Source of the DNA: Blastocystis sp. Blastoise
Taxonomy: Eukaryota > Sar > Bigyra > Opalinata > Blastocystidae
Reading direction: 5' to 3'
Length of the DNA: 64,000 nt
Assembly: GCA_039096225.1 (NCBI GenBank)
Contig: JBBPEB010000013.1
Coordinates: 89,501-153,500, forward strand
In this document: in pieces, positions 1 to 13,073 of the stretch
Numbering within the stretch: the first letter of the stretch is position 1
How the letters are laid out: every line of letters begins with the position of its first letter
Program-made: the position numbers and the translations under genes
Notes under the pieces: generated by a model
Told to the model about the DNA's origin: nothing
Database searches by the model: none
The model's input: only the letters and a program-made list of their open reading frames with translations

Positions 1-41
1 ATAATATTCGATTTTACTAACTCACCCCTATATATATATAT

Positions 42-76
<35 letters not shown>

Positions 77-2968
77 TTAAAAAAGAACAAAGATTAAAGA
101 ACAGGTATATAAATATATATATAACTTAAATAAATAATTAAGTTTACTATTATTATTATATACGTCTATATATATATATATATACCAGAATAGCATAACA
201 AATAGATAAAAAGTAGGATATATATCAAGATATCCTCCTTTATATATAGGTTCATTAGCTTTACCATAATCTACATGGGTCAATGTCTTCTCATGAAGCG
301 ATTCCCGCGGGGGATACGTGATATAAAACTCAAACATATTCTTTGTTAAGATTAAAATAGCCATTTTTTGTTTCTATATATCATATATATATTAGTTATT
401 GATATTTTTAATATATTTTTAATATGAATAAAATATATATATAATATATTTTAAATATATAATATATATAAATAATATATATATATATATACATAAGTAG
501 GTAGTTGTTTAATGAACTGAATGAGATAGCATATAATATCATAGAGACGTTGAGTAATAGAAGTATATGTATATAGAACAGTTTCTTGTTTTGTAAGTAT
601 AGTTTCGTTAATAGTTAACTCAGTCTCTAAAGTCAATACACCAGTTGCCTATAGTTATATATATATATATATATAGTAGATGAATAAATAATAATTATAT
701 TTATAGAATAAGAAAGAATAATTATCATTCAATAATAAATATATATATATATATATAAAATAAAATATCATGATATATATAATAATATAAACCCTATTTA
801 TATTTATAATAAATATATATATATATATATATAAATATATACTTGTAGGCATGTAAGATATTCGATGAATTGTTTGTGTAGAGTGAATTCCTTTGATAGA
901 AATACACATTGACATGGTTTATTCAGCTGTACATGTTCACTAAACATAATAGATAATGATATATCTAATGTAAGAAGTAAACTTGACACACGAGGATCCT
1001 GAAAGAAAAATGTGGATAGAAAATCTATAGAATAGAATAAACAGTAGATATACTATTCATTTGAAACATTAAGTATATATAATATAATATATTATAATAA
1101 CAATATATAATATATATAATTATTAAAAATATATATATAATATATATAATTATTAAAAAAAACAATATATAATATATATAATTATTAAAATAACAATATA
1201 TAATATATATAATTATTAAAAAAAAAACAATATATAATATATATAATTATTAAAAAAAACAATATATATATTATAAAAAAGTTATAAATAACAATATATA
1301 TATATACCTCTTTTAACTTTAAGTTTTTGGTCCATAACAATATTCTTATAAAGAGAAACAGTAGATAAGAAATAATCTTGAACACTTAAATATTCTTCTG
1401 CCGTTAAATAATCACGATTAGTATTTAACGATACGGAACTGACATAAGAATCTAAAGCATCAAAATTTATCTTATTATCTATATATATAATAATGCATAT
1501 ATCAAATTATAGATATATAATAATTATATATAAAAAAAAGAATGAATACTAAAAGCAGAATTACTTGCACTAAAATAAGCTTTTGTAATAATATTCCTTA
1601 GAATAGAGGAATACTGTTTCGCCCACATGCTTAAGAACCACTTATCAATAATCATTACAAAGAAAAATCGTAATAATAATTTCTATAAATAATATTTATT
1701 AATCATATATATTTATTTAGTACTATATAAATAGTTAGAATATAAAGTATATTAATTTTAATTATTCTATAAATATATATACATATGTTTGGTCACTAAT
1801 AGAGAGTAGATAATAGAATAATATAGAGATTAAAGACTCAGTATCTAAATGTGTATATATATGTTTATCTTGAATAAATGACAAAGCTAATGCATTTAAA
1901 TGAAGAGGAAGAAAATGACGAGAGTCATAGGTTAATAAAACCCTCGCTAATAATCGACGCGTTGAGGGTCCTTCCTTCCCAAAACGGCCAAGTAATGAAA
2001 ATATCTTATCTTGCATCTATATATATTATTTATTTATATTTATAATAAATAATGTGTATAATGATATATATATTATATATAAAATAATATATATATTATA
2101 TATAGAATAATATATATATATTATATATTATATATTATATATTATATATAGAAAAAAATATATATATATACAGGTTTATAATCGTTAAGTCGTCTCATAT
2201 TGACTAATGTTTTTGGATCATTATTATTTTTATCTATACATTCATATAAGGCATAATATTCAATTAAAGAAGCACCAAAGAATAATAATGAGTAGAATAA
2301 AACGATCAAATGATGCTTTACTCTATATATATAATGAAAATAATAAATTGATAAAAAAAAAGATATATTTGATAAAAAAAATTATATAATATATAAAACA
2401 AATACATAGGATTCAACAACAGATCTGGATCTTCTACTTTTTTGTGATTTCTATGTCTATTGCAAAAACCATTTGGATCAAATGACACAGGATCACCACA
2501 ATCACAATTACCATCTGAAGAAATTTTTTCATAATAATAATTATGACCCTATATAACATATATAGAAGACAGGAAACAATAAATTATATTCAATCAAATA
2601 AGAAAAATTAAAAACTTACAACGTGTTTTGAAGGATCAAAACAATCAATACAAATAATACTCGTAGGATACTTTCCACAAGTATTACAACGAACAGCTGT
2701 CATTATTTCTTCTTCAAATGTTACTGTACAACGTTGATTTGATGGAAGTGTTTTAGATAAATCTTTCAACCATTGCTCAATTTTAATATCTTTACTTTTT
2801 GTAATATAAAATGATACAAACTAAATAGGTAATCCATTTTTATCATAGATAAAGTAATACATTCATAATGGCTTCAGGCGTTTCAAATTCAATAAACCAT
2901 TTTTTAAATAACACATCTATAAATGCAGATATATCATCCCAAGGAATATTAATATCTATAACTCTCAT
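1..2968 (-). CDS. UBR-box (N-recognin type) E3 ubiquitin ligase, N-terminal part
   Basis: Partial gene running off the left edge. Exons on the minus strand that keep frame: 2968-2861, 2820-2620, 2548-2406, 2322-2172, 2016-1783, 1682-1550, 1478-1308, 1024-843, 648-493, 373-186 and 27-1, giving 564 residues so far. Residues about 78-145 form a UBR zinc box: AVRCNTC, then ICIDCF, then HVGHNYYY, NCDCGDP and GFCNRH, which carry the expected Cys/His ligands. This box binds destabilising N-terminal residues in UBR1-UBR3-type ligases. The following helical region (SLLGRFGKEGPSTRRLL) fits the family. I do not see a ClpS-like domain right after the box, which would favour a UBR3-like type, but this is weak. 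The RING end lies outside the window. The start is the first ATG in the exon carrying the box; the first two introns are short with non-repeat ends, later ones are TA tracts. Confidence 0.88.
40..79. repeat. (TTTA)n microsatellite in a UBR intron
   Basis: About ten copies of TTTA in the intron between the last two UBR exons in the window. Confidence 0.95.
1076..1285. repeat. About 30-bp minisatellite in a UBR intron
   Basis: Five to six copies of a unit containing CAATATATAATATATATAAT followed by TATTAAAA, varying in the poly-A length. Confidence 0.9.
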
Positions 2969-3643
2969 TGTTTTATTGAAAAAAGAAGTTGTATCTAGAA
3001 AAACAAGAAAAAGTTCACAAGAAAAACAAGTTTCATCAAAAATGTTTTTCTAAGGATGGCGTTTTTCCTTTTTTGGTTTGGCATAAAAAGATTCAGTTGT
3101 TTTTAAAAAAATTTATTTATTTATATATTTTCAATCAACCGAATAATTTTATATATAGATATTATGTAGAAACTAATTCTTTATTCGATAGTGTATTATA
3201 TGTATAGTTATTTTATGCTCTTCGACCATGTTTCATCTTTTTATGTAAATAGATATCTTTATTTTACAATGAAATTCAATAGTTCAACTCTCTTTATGAT
3301 TTATAATCAATAGCTATATTCAATGTGATATTCATATTCATGTACATTATTTGTTTTTCAACGATTACTATGAATATGTCATCAAGAAATGGTTTTCACA
3401 TTGTTCATAATACGTAAATACTACTTAAACAATTTTTAAAACATTACGTATGACATTTCTTTATTTTAAAAAAACATTTCATACACTATTTTTTATATTT
3501 AAAGTATTTAGACGTGAAGCAGCTTTTATCTTTGTTCTGGAAATAAGAAAAAGTGTTTTATATAAACTAAATACTAAATACTTTTTTAAAAATCTAGTTT
3601 TTTTTTAATTTTTACTTTTATTAGCTAAAAGTAGCAATTAAAA
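2969..3643. other. Divergent intergenic spacer, UBR / TLDc genes
   Basis: 675 bp between two divergent starts, so it should hold both promoters. It is A/T-rich with poly-T and poly-A runs but lacks the TA microsatellites typical of introns here. A 29-codon ORF on the minus strand (3084-2995, starting MPNQKRKNAIL) ends 26 bases before the UBR start codon and could be an upstream ORF. No RNA gene was recognised. Confidence 0.5.
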
Positions 3644-5510
3644 ATGTCACATCCAATGCATCAAAGTAACTTAGATCTAGATATATTATTTAGATATACT
3701 TATTCGTTGAATCAAATTTGTCAAAATTGTATTCATTCATGGAACAATCAAATAAATCATATTTTATGTTCCTATGAGTTTCTAAATCAAGTAATTAATA
3801 GTGTTTCAAGTTATAAAGATGAAGCTCATAATGAAAACATGCAAAGCAACAAGAATCTTTCTTTATCTCTTTCAAATAATAAATATGATTCTCCAAAGCC
3901 TGATCAATCACCTAATGAGCATATTAATATCTATTTTAAGGGGTTATCTACAATCTGTCAACTTTCAAGAAGTCAAATTAATCAAATGAAAGGAACGTAT
4001 ATATCAGAAATGGTAGATAATGAAGAATTAACAGATGATGGATCTGTATATGTTGAATATGAAGATACATTGTCTCCATTAATGATGGATATATATAAAG
4101 GAACCTCTATAGATTATTCTCAATTTACTAAATCACAGCAAATAGAAATCTTACGATTTTATGAGTTTTTGTCATTGCCGATGTCTGATGAATTATCTTT
4201 ATCACTTGAATTATTTGTTCCAAGGCCAGTAAAATACTCTAAGAATCAAATTATTCATATAAAAGTGAATGGTATTCTTGATGATATTCTGACGAACTTT
4301 ATGAATGACGAAAAACTCATGGAAAAATGGTTATCTATTAAACATAATAGTACAGTTCTTTATGATTATTTCTCAGATATGTATTATATAGATGAGAATA
4401 TAGAATATATTCAATATATAGATGAATATATTACTAGTCGAACTATATCTATACCTGAGAATGAAAAGTTATCATTTAAATATGAATATTTAATTCAACA
4501 ATCGTATTTATTAGGTCATCGTCATATAGCTCAAATACGTTATATTATGTTACCATTCTTCTCATCCTCTTCTCTTTTAGATACAAATATGCAAACGATA
4601 CTTTCTCGAATGTTAGGTATTAACAAGAAATGGACACGTATTTATTCGTATGTCTTTTTTTCTATTTATGTTTTATTTTTTTATTCTATAATAGTATTTT
4701 TTTTAATTCTAAAATAATATTTTTTTTATTCTATAATAGTATTTTTTTTTATTCTATAATAATTTTTATTTTATTATATAATAATTTTTATTTTATTATA
4801 TAATACTATTTTATTCTATACCATTTTTTTAATCCTATAATAATTCTTTTATATATTCTATAATAATATATTTATATTTTATAAATTTTTTTATATCGTA
4901 TAATATTTCTATAGTGGTAAACTTAACGGCTTTGGGAGTTCCACGTTTCATTCTAAATGTGATAATCAAGGAGAAACAGTTGTTATTCTGAATATTAAGA
5001 GAAATCAAACAGAATTTATTTGTGGGGGATATACTTCACAATCATGGAACTCTGATGGAAGTATATATATATATATATCTATATATATATATATATATTA
5101 TAAAAGTCTTTACATTCTATTCATTTGGACATATTGATATTTATTTATAAATAATTAAAGATAAATATATATATTATATAATAATAATATAATTACTATT
5201 ATAATAAATAGAATGGATATATGATAAAGATGCTTTTCTCTTTTCTCTTCCAAATGCTCAATATACAAGTACATATATCTATCCTATAAGAGATCCTAAT
5301 TATTCTATCTATGGTAATAAAGATATTGGTCCTCAATTTGGTGCAGGACCTGATCTCTGTATAGCAAATCAAGTTGATAATACTATTTTCAATTCTTCTA
5401 CTCCTTATTCTTATGATTACTCGTCATTACCCCATGGACAACAACCGTTCATTGATGCTACCTATTTTCAAATTAATGAGATTGAAGTATTCAAATCAAT
5501 TTCTTTATAA
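3644..5510 (+). CDS. TLDc-domain protein
   Basis: Three exons: 3644-4647, 4915-5060, 5212-5510; 482 residues, TAA stop. The last 150 residues or so are a TLDc domain: KKWTRIYSGKLNGFGSSTFH at the start, then GGYTSQSWNSDG, DAFLFSLPNA, GPQFGAGPDLCIAN, and the terminal INEIEVFKSISL. All the usual TLDc blocks are present in order. TLDc proteins (OXR1/NCOA7/TLDC2 relatives) protect against oxidative stress and, in the best-studied cases, bind and regulate the V-ATPase. The N-terminal 330 residues are encoded by one long exon; I recognise no domain there. They are acidic and Ser/Asn-rich around residues 65-100, then probably helical. The first intron has a GTATGT donor and poly-T content, the second is a TA tract. 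Orthology to a named TLDc subfamily is not resolved. Confidence 0.9.
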
Positions 5511-5831
5511 AATTAAAAACCACTTATATTTATTATTATTATTTATTTATTCATTCATGATATATTCTATATTACTGAAAACATTTTTATTTTTTTTTTG
5601 TAATAATTATTATATAATAAACAAAACACAATATATAGTACTATAAGTCTATCAACAATATAACAATTATATTCCAAATAATGTTTAATGGAATATTATA
5701 TATATATATATATATAGTATAATATATATATATATGAAAAGAAAATAATTTTTTAAAAAAGAGTATAATAGTACAATGAAAAAAATAAGATATTGTATAT
5801 AATATATATTATAGATATCTAGACAATATGT
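5511..5831. other. Convergent 3' spacer, TLDc / three-unit surface protein
   Basis: 321 bp between two facing stop codons. It contains poly-T, (TA)n runs at about 5699-5735 and ATT repeats. Both 3' ends and their polyadenylation signals must lie here; I see no gene. Confidence 0.5.
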
Positions 5832-8800
5832 TTAAATAGAAGCGATAAGTCCGGATATTTTATCATCATCAACAACAGGACTCTTTGTATAATGCTTTCG
5901 TTTCTTTTGAACAGATAATCGTCGTCTATAGATACAGAAAACAACAACTCCTGCAATTAAGCAGAGTAAAATACCTATAACAATATATGCTATAGTCATC
6001 ATAGTAGGATCATAAAAAGGAGGTAAACAATTAAAAGAAAGTTCAGCTGATGATTGGCCTGCGTCATTCGTTACATATACAGTAAATTCACTTACTGTAC
6101 ACATATTTTTCAAAGTACCACTAATAACACCTGTATATCGATTTAACGAAAGGCCTTCTGGAAGAGAAGGTTCAATTGTTATTCTATATCCTGCAGCAGG
6201 AATCTCAGGACGATCGGTACTATTATATTCACCCACACGGAAATCATAAATTTGACTTCTATATAGAGGAGCTTCAGGAATCATAACTGTACACATATCT
6301 TTTTCTTCAGTAAGTGTTCCTTGATAGCATTCTTTATAATAATAACCACTAAAATAAGAAGGACAATCACGATAACTTTTTTGTCCTTCTAAAACACCAG
6401 CATATTGATCATCACCTAAACAATACATACCTAATCGAACAGCATATAATTCGACTTCTGCAGCTTCTATTCCCGTAGAACAACTACTACTCTCCATAAA
6501 TAACTTATACATTCTATAACTACGATCATTAAAGAAATCAAAAGAAACAGTTCCTTCTTTTGTACCATATCGACCAAATTTAATATTATGACCTATATAT
6601 AATGTAGTCCATTGTTCATTATCTTGACTAGCTACTAATTTAAAGGAATCAGGTATCTTTTCTTCAGAATTACCACGAGTAAAAGCTAAACGAGATATAT
6701 ATTCCTTACGTTTATCTGTATAAGTATAAGTTAAACTGATTTCTCCATCACAAGTATCTGCATAATATTTAGTAGTATAACTACCATCAAAAGCCATAGG
6801 AGCACGTTCATCTCTTGTTTCATCTTGATATCCTGGAATACTACTAGTTACTAGACCTTCAGTTACTTTCTTTGTATTATTAAATCCTAATATTAATGAA
6901 CCATCAAAAGTAAGTTCAGAAGTATCATCATAACGATGTATTTCAACTCCTAATATATTCTGACCTAATATTAATGAACCAAATTGAATACTACCACTTA
7001 CAAATAAATGTTTAGCATTAATAAATGTATCTGTAGCTAATGTATTACAATCATAATCTTCAGGAAGATTATTTGAATATATATGATGACCATTTATAGA
7101 TATACCTACACCAGCTTTGACATTTACCATAATATGATATGTAACATAAGGATCTAATTCTGTAATAAGGAAAGTAGAACGATAATAAGTAGTAACACCA
7201 GATAATGATTTAAAACCTCCAGGAATATCATCATTCCATTCACCATCATCAAATTCAGCTTCTGCCCAATCTGAAGGAGCATCACCTTGAGGCCAAGACA
7301 TATATTTCCAATGAGTAGCATAAGGATAAATTATATATACAGCATTAATTTGAATCGTCTTAGGAGATTCACCATAACGACATGTATCTGTTTGTAATAT
7401 ATATCCATCTTCTTGTAAAATAGATACTTTTCCACTACCCCATCCATCATTACTATCATCTAATAATACTAAATCATATATATTTGCATCTAAACACATA
7501 GTATGATACCATTGATCTATATTGACAGGGAATTTCTCAATAGCTTCAATAACTTCACCTTTTGTATTTAATACTTTAAATCCATTTTGACTACTATCTT
7601 CAGTCATATGTTCAAAGAATAATGTTAATAACATATTTGGCATATGACATTTTTGTGTTATAATCATGAGGGATACAGAGGATTGTGTTCCATCAGGAGC
7701 AGTAGCATAGATAGTATAAGTAGCATTACTTGTAGTAGTTGGAATACCAGAAATAATACCAGTTCCAGTAGAGATAGAAAGACCAGAAGGAAGAGTAGGA
7801 GAAACAGTAAAATTACGATAATATTCAGAAGAAGGAATTCCACTAGATATTTGAGATCCTATATATCCTATTATAGTATTTTTATCATATGAAAGTGAAG
7901 GAACATGAATTTGACGATAATCAACAGAATAGAAGAAAAGTTCAGTAACCGCACAAATACTACCACCATAAGCAGAAACACAATTAAATCGATAACTATT
8001 ATAAGATTGTTTTTGATTTGGTACATAGAAACATTGTTTATCACTATATTTTGTGAATACAATATTATCTTCTGTATCAATTGTAGTCCATGTTTCTCCA
8101 TCATTAGAAGCAGAAATAAACCATGATTTAGGGTCATATTCATGTTTATTCCAATGAGATCCTACACAATATTTATTCATTATTTCTTTAGAATAATGAA
8201 GATATGTTCCTTGTATATATTGAGGAGAAGGATGTTCACTAGTAAATTCAGTACCCCAATAAGTATACATATTATTATCAAAAGCCATAGAACCTCTTGT
8301 GTTACTATCAAGACTAGAGGATTCAGTTGCAGTAATACCATAAGTACGTGTGTTAAGATGAGATGTAAAAGATAATTGAAGCATACTATCATAATCAATA
8401 ATAAGAGAATTTAATGTTTGAGGAACAACAACAACAGCTATAATATGATCTCCCGCGGGGAGAGCATCCATTAAAGTAGTTGTATATCTCCAAGGACTAG
8501 GATTTGTTTCTGATTCTCCTTGAGTAGCAATAGTAGTAGGAGTAATAGAAGCAGATGGATTTTCAATATTAGCTGAATAGATAAGTATACCATCTACATA
8601 AACAAGTGCACCTGCTCTACAACGGAAATAAAACTGATAAGACTGAGCATTCGTAACATCAGTGACAGTAAATTTCTGACGATAATATAAAGGTCCAGAT
8701 GCAGAAAGAGAAGAAGAAGAAGGTATATAATTAGTCCAATTAGAATCATCAAATGAAGTAGACATCCAATCAGATGGAGCAGAGGTTGTAGAATTAGCTA

Positions 8801-9699
8801 ATAATTTGATTTGAGAACGAGTTTCATATTTTGCAGTGAAATTAAATTGTTCTTTATCTTTTTTCCATAATGAATATTTCGATATATCAAATTTAGAAGC
8901 TCCTTTATAAAGACTAAGAAGAAGATAACTATTCATAGACCATCCATTATTACTATTTGAAGAAGCTTCTATAGAATAAATACCTTGAGGAATACAAAAA
9001 TGAGTTGTTTTCTGATAATAGGACTGAGTAAATATAGGAACAGTGATATCATTAAATACAACTTCTCCATGATTATTCAATAAAGAATACTGTTCTTCTT
9101 GACCTTCTCCAATATTTGAAGTTGATTTCAATAAAGAAAGATGTATATCTGAACCTCCACATTCTTTAGATTTAATAGAAATAAAATATGTTTGAAGATT
9201 ATTATAAATAAAAATATAATAGAATAATGTAAATTATTGATTATATAAAATAACCTTTTATGAATAAAAAATAATAATAATAAATAGTATATAAGAAGAA
9301 TAATATTTTCAAAGAATAATAATAACAATAATATATAGATACCTTTAACTTGTAGATGAATAATAATAGTTTGAGGTGATTGATTAGGAATAGATTTATA
9401 TGTACCATTAATAGTATATGTAAGAAGTTCTGTAGTTGCCGAGGGATATCCATATATAATACCGCTGTTCACATCAAATGATAATCCCTCAGGCATTTGA
9501 GAGGGAGATATGGAGAAACTGGAGAAACCACTGACAATTGGTGTTTCTCGTACATAATTCATATACTTATAGAAGACGAAAGAGGAAGAAGAATAAGCAA
9601 GAACAGCCTTTTCTGGAGTTGTATTCTCTGCATATAAATAGATTTCAGCAATTTCACCTGTTGTACCTACTAATACCTTATCTATATATTTATATTATT

Positions 9700-9755
<56 letters not shown>

Positions 9756-12233
9756 TTTTATATATTTATTATAATTCCATAAGATAGAGAATATAACGAA
9801 TATATATATAATTTACATATTTAAAAATAGATGAATACACTAATATATATATATATATATATATACTGAAGACGAATAGATATTCATTGAATGCCTTCAT
9901 ATTCGTATTAAGAGTGAATGTATGAGCAACATCTTCATCTGTTGAATATTTGACGTTACTCTGTACATCAAGGATATAGAATTTATCACTAACCGTATCA
10001 TAACCGTACAGTATCCAAGATGTCGGAGCATGCGTCAGATCCGTTGAAGGGACTAGAGTATACTTACTTATCCATTCCTTTCTATATATATATTATTATT
10101 ATTATTATTATATAGCAATATAAATATAATAATAAATATTTTTATTATATAGCAATATAAATATAAATATAAAATATTATTATTATTATATAGCAATATA
10201 AATATAAATAATAAATATTATTATTATTATATTGCAATATAAATATAAATAATAATAATAAGTATTTTTCTTATTATATACCTATCATTATAATATTGAT
10301 AGCTAGCTGCTCCTTGATTAATATCAAAGGACCAAATAGTATCACGATTATCATCAAATGCCTTCTCAATAGACGTCTCTCCCGCGGTTATTCTGTTATT
10401 TGAAGCAGGTTCTATAGGGTCTTTGTATATATAAGGAGTACCTTCCAAAACACGATAACTAGTAGCTATAATAAAAGAGATATACTTATATATTTATTTA
10501 TATTATTATAGAAGAAGAATTTATTTTAAAAATAATTATGAACGGAAATACAGTAATGAATAATATTTATATATATATTTATAAATATATTTATATAATA
10601 TATAAGATAATATAAATATTATAATAAATACTATAATAAATATTATAATAATAAATATTTTAATAATAAATATAATAATAAATAATAAATATAATAATAT
10701 AATAATAAACATATAATAATATTAGCATACGTCCTGTGATAAAGACAGCAAATCCTTGGAAATAATCGGTATTGTCGGGTTTATCGTTGGTTTGAGACTT
10801 TGTGAGGGAGGAATGATGTGGTTTCTTGGTAGGGAGATCTGGATTCTCTACATAGGTATGGACTTCAACAGCAATAGTAATAGAATCCGTAGTTAATAAA
10901 CCACCATGAACAGGAATAGTGACTCTATATATAGTATTAATGAATAAATATAATTAGTGATATAATAGTATATATATAATAAGAGCTAGAATATCTTTAA
11001 TACATAATATATAAACCATAAATATATATATAGATATACTTTTTAAATAAAGGTTCTGATTCACCATAAATAGCAGGATCAAAAGAATAGATATTTCTAT
11101 AGAGTTTTAGTTATTATTTTTTATGTTTTTTATTATTTAGAAAAGCATAGAATAATAAATAAAGATATATAAAATGAAAACAAGTTAAACAAGTAATTAT
11201 TTATTATATAATAATAATAATAATAATTCTATACCCTTCTTGCATGTTGCTTCTATAGACTTCATTTCCATTAATATATAAAATAAGTCCATTCTTCGTA
11301 AATATACCGAATTCAACAATACTAAACAATTGATAATCAATTTCAGGCTTAAACGCAGTACGGTAATAACGTGTAACTCCAGTAAGATCAGGGAAGTCTC
11401 CTTTCTTACCTGTAGACCATTTTGAATCATCAAAAGATGGACTGATCCAATCATTACCTGATTGATCAAGATCTGTATAACTCCATTTACTATCAGCAGT
11501 AATAAAGGTATGAGCTATATATACAGAATCAAATAATAAAAACTAATTATATTCACAAAAATAATGAAATAAAAACAAAATAAAATAATGATAATACAAG
11601 CAAAATAAAATAATGAAATAAAAACAAAATAATAATAATGATAATACAAGCAAAATAAAATAATGAAATAAAAACAAAATAATAATAATGATAATACAAG
11701 CAACAAGAATAATAATAAAAAAAAACAGCAACAAAAATAATTATATACGATAAAAAGGCCATTCTTGTCGAGAATAATAATCTAATGTTCCTTTAAGAAG
11801 AACCACACTATTTTCAACCATTAATTCAAATGTAGATCCATATTCCCATCCATCATTCTTTCTTTATAAAGAATAAAAAATAATAATTAATTTTTTTTAT
11901 ACAAGATATATATATATATATACGAATCAATAGCTACTAATACGTGATTGACTTGTTTTAAACAAAGTTCATAAAATACAACTTGATTTTCTTTGTTAAG
12001 ACCAGTAAAAGAATAAACCATTTCACCTTGACTAGTACTATTTTCCCATATTTGAACAGTTTCTTGTGTACTTTTGGCTTTGTATGTACGTTTTAATAAG
12101 AATTTCTCTTTTGGATAAGGACAAGTAATTGATTGAGCTCTTACTATATGGATATTAAATGAACTAAAATATTCCAAAACTTACCGTATCCAATAAAGAT
12201 AAATAAAAGCAGTAAATTATACAGGATATGCAT
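5832..12233 (-). CDS. Large type I membrane protein of three tandem multidomain units (lectin-like/He_PIG)
   Basis: Ten exons keep frame: 12233-12185, 12143-11924, 11861-11749, 11514-11235, 11096-11040, 10924-10731, 10465-10282, 10081-9867, 9681-9343, 9163-5832; 1660 residues, TAA stop. It starts with a signal peptide (MHILYNLLLLFIFIGYVRAQ). Three units of roughly 500-560 residues follow. Each has (a) a Cys block ending in an SNDGW-type motif (KNDGWEYG, SNNGWSMN, SNDGWGSG), (b) a galactose-binding-like fold with SFDDSxW and YYRxxF, (c) a discoidin-like segment with AFDxxxxTxW, and (d) a putative-Ig repeat, LPxGLSxxxxxGxIxG. A Cys-rich insert sits before the last He_PIG. Near residues 1609-1631 is one TM helix, then a basic tail (YRRRLSVQKKRK). 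The family suggests a cell-surface adhesion or sugar-binding role; that is inference. A different start further upstream in the same frame is possible but would hide the signal peptide. Confidence 0.85.
9700..9757. repeat. (TTTA)n microsatellite in an intron
   Basis: About 14 copies of TTTA in the intron between exons 8 and 9 of the three-unit surface protein. Confidence 0.95.
11563..11705. repeat. About 50-bp minisatellite, three copies, in an intron
   Basis: The segment containing AATGAAATAAAAAC recurs at 11563, 11612 and 11662 (spacing 49-50), together with a GATAATACAAGC block. It fills the intron between exons 3 and 4 of the surface-protein gene. Confidence 0.9.
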
Positions 12234-13073
12234 ATTTATCGAAATAAAAAAAAATGAACTGGATAAAAACCAAATCTTTTTGTCTCTTTTTGTTTTAATC
12301 ATTTTTATTGTTTTTTTCAGAAAGACAATGAGATTGAAGGTTGAAAAAAAGAAATAATCAAGAAAGTGGATATTCATGATTAAACAAAAATATTCTGGAG
12401 AATATTAACTATATTCACGAATTTTTTATTTATTTTCTTTTAAGTTAAATCAATTTTATTTCTACAGATTCTTCTTAATACAACATTCGTGACTATTTAA
12501 TTTAGTCTATCGTTGAAAAGGCTCCTTAGTAAACCTATTAATTATTTTATTTTATTAAAAGAATTATTTTTATGTAACAATTTCATAATAAAAATGCCTT
12601 AAATTATAATTATAGTGATTATGATAAGGTTTGTGCTATTTAAAATATTAATAAATATAAAAAAATGTTATATAACATAAACATTTCCTAACAATCTTGA
12701 AAAAAGATAGAACTACGTATAAAAACATATTCTTATTTGGTTTTGTATTGAAGAAACGATATACAGTTCATGTGTATATGTTAGGAAATAAGAAACATAA
12801 AACAAAATGAAAAAAAAACTTCGAAAAAGTAATTATATGTATATATACGAATAAAAAAAGCCCCTATGAATATATGATACATATATATAAAGAAATAAAT
12901 TCAAAAGTTTAAAAAAATTTCTAGAATATAAAATGAAAAAGAAAGAGCATCCAATTAATTCTTAAAAAGTAGAAAAATTAAATAATATATATAATCCCCT
13001 AAAAAAAAATTTAAAAGTAAAAAAGAGATTAAGTTGATATATATATATATGTAAATAGAGTTTATATGAAGTA
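12234..13073. other. Intergenic spacer between two minus-strand genes
   Basis: 840 bp between the carrier stop codon and the surface-protein start. It is A-rich on the plus strand, with mixed composition and visibly more G/C than introns nearby. It must hold the surface-protein promoter and the carrier 3' end. The frame of the surface protein stays open for about 50 codons upstream of the chosen start. Confidence 0.5.

Noticed and set aside
2995-3084. 29-codon ORF upstream of UBR as a first UBR exon
   Set aside because: The only junctions seen have poor donors and do not keep the UBR frame; left as a possible uORF.
7644-8398. Short plus- and minus-strand ORFs inside the surface-protein exon
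   Set aside because: They overlap the 1099-codon conserved frame and show no domain; frame shadows.
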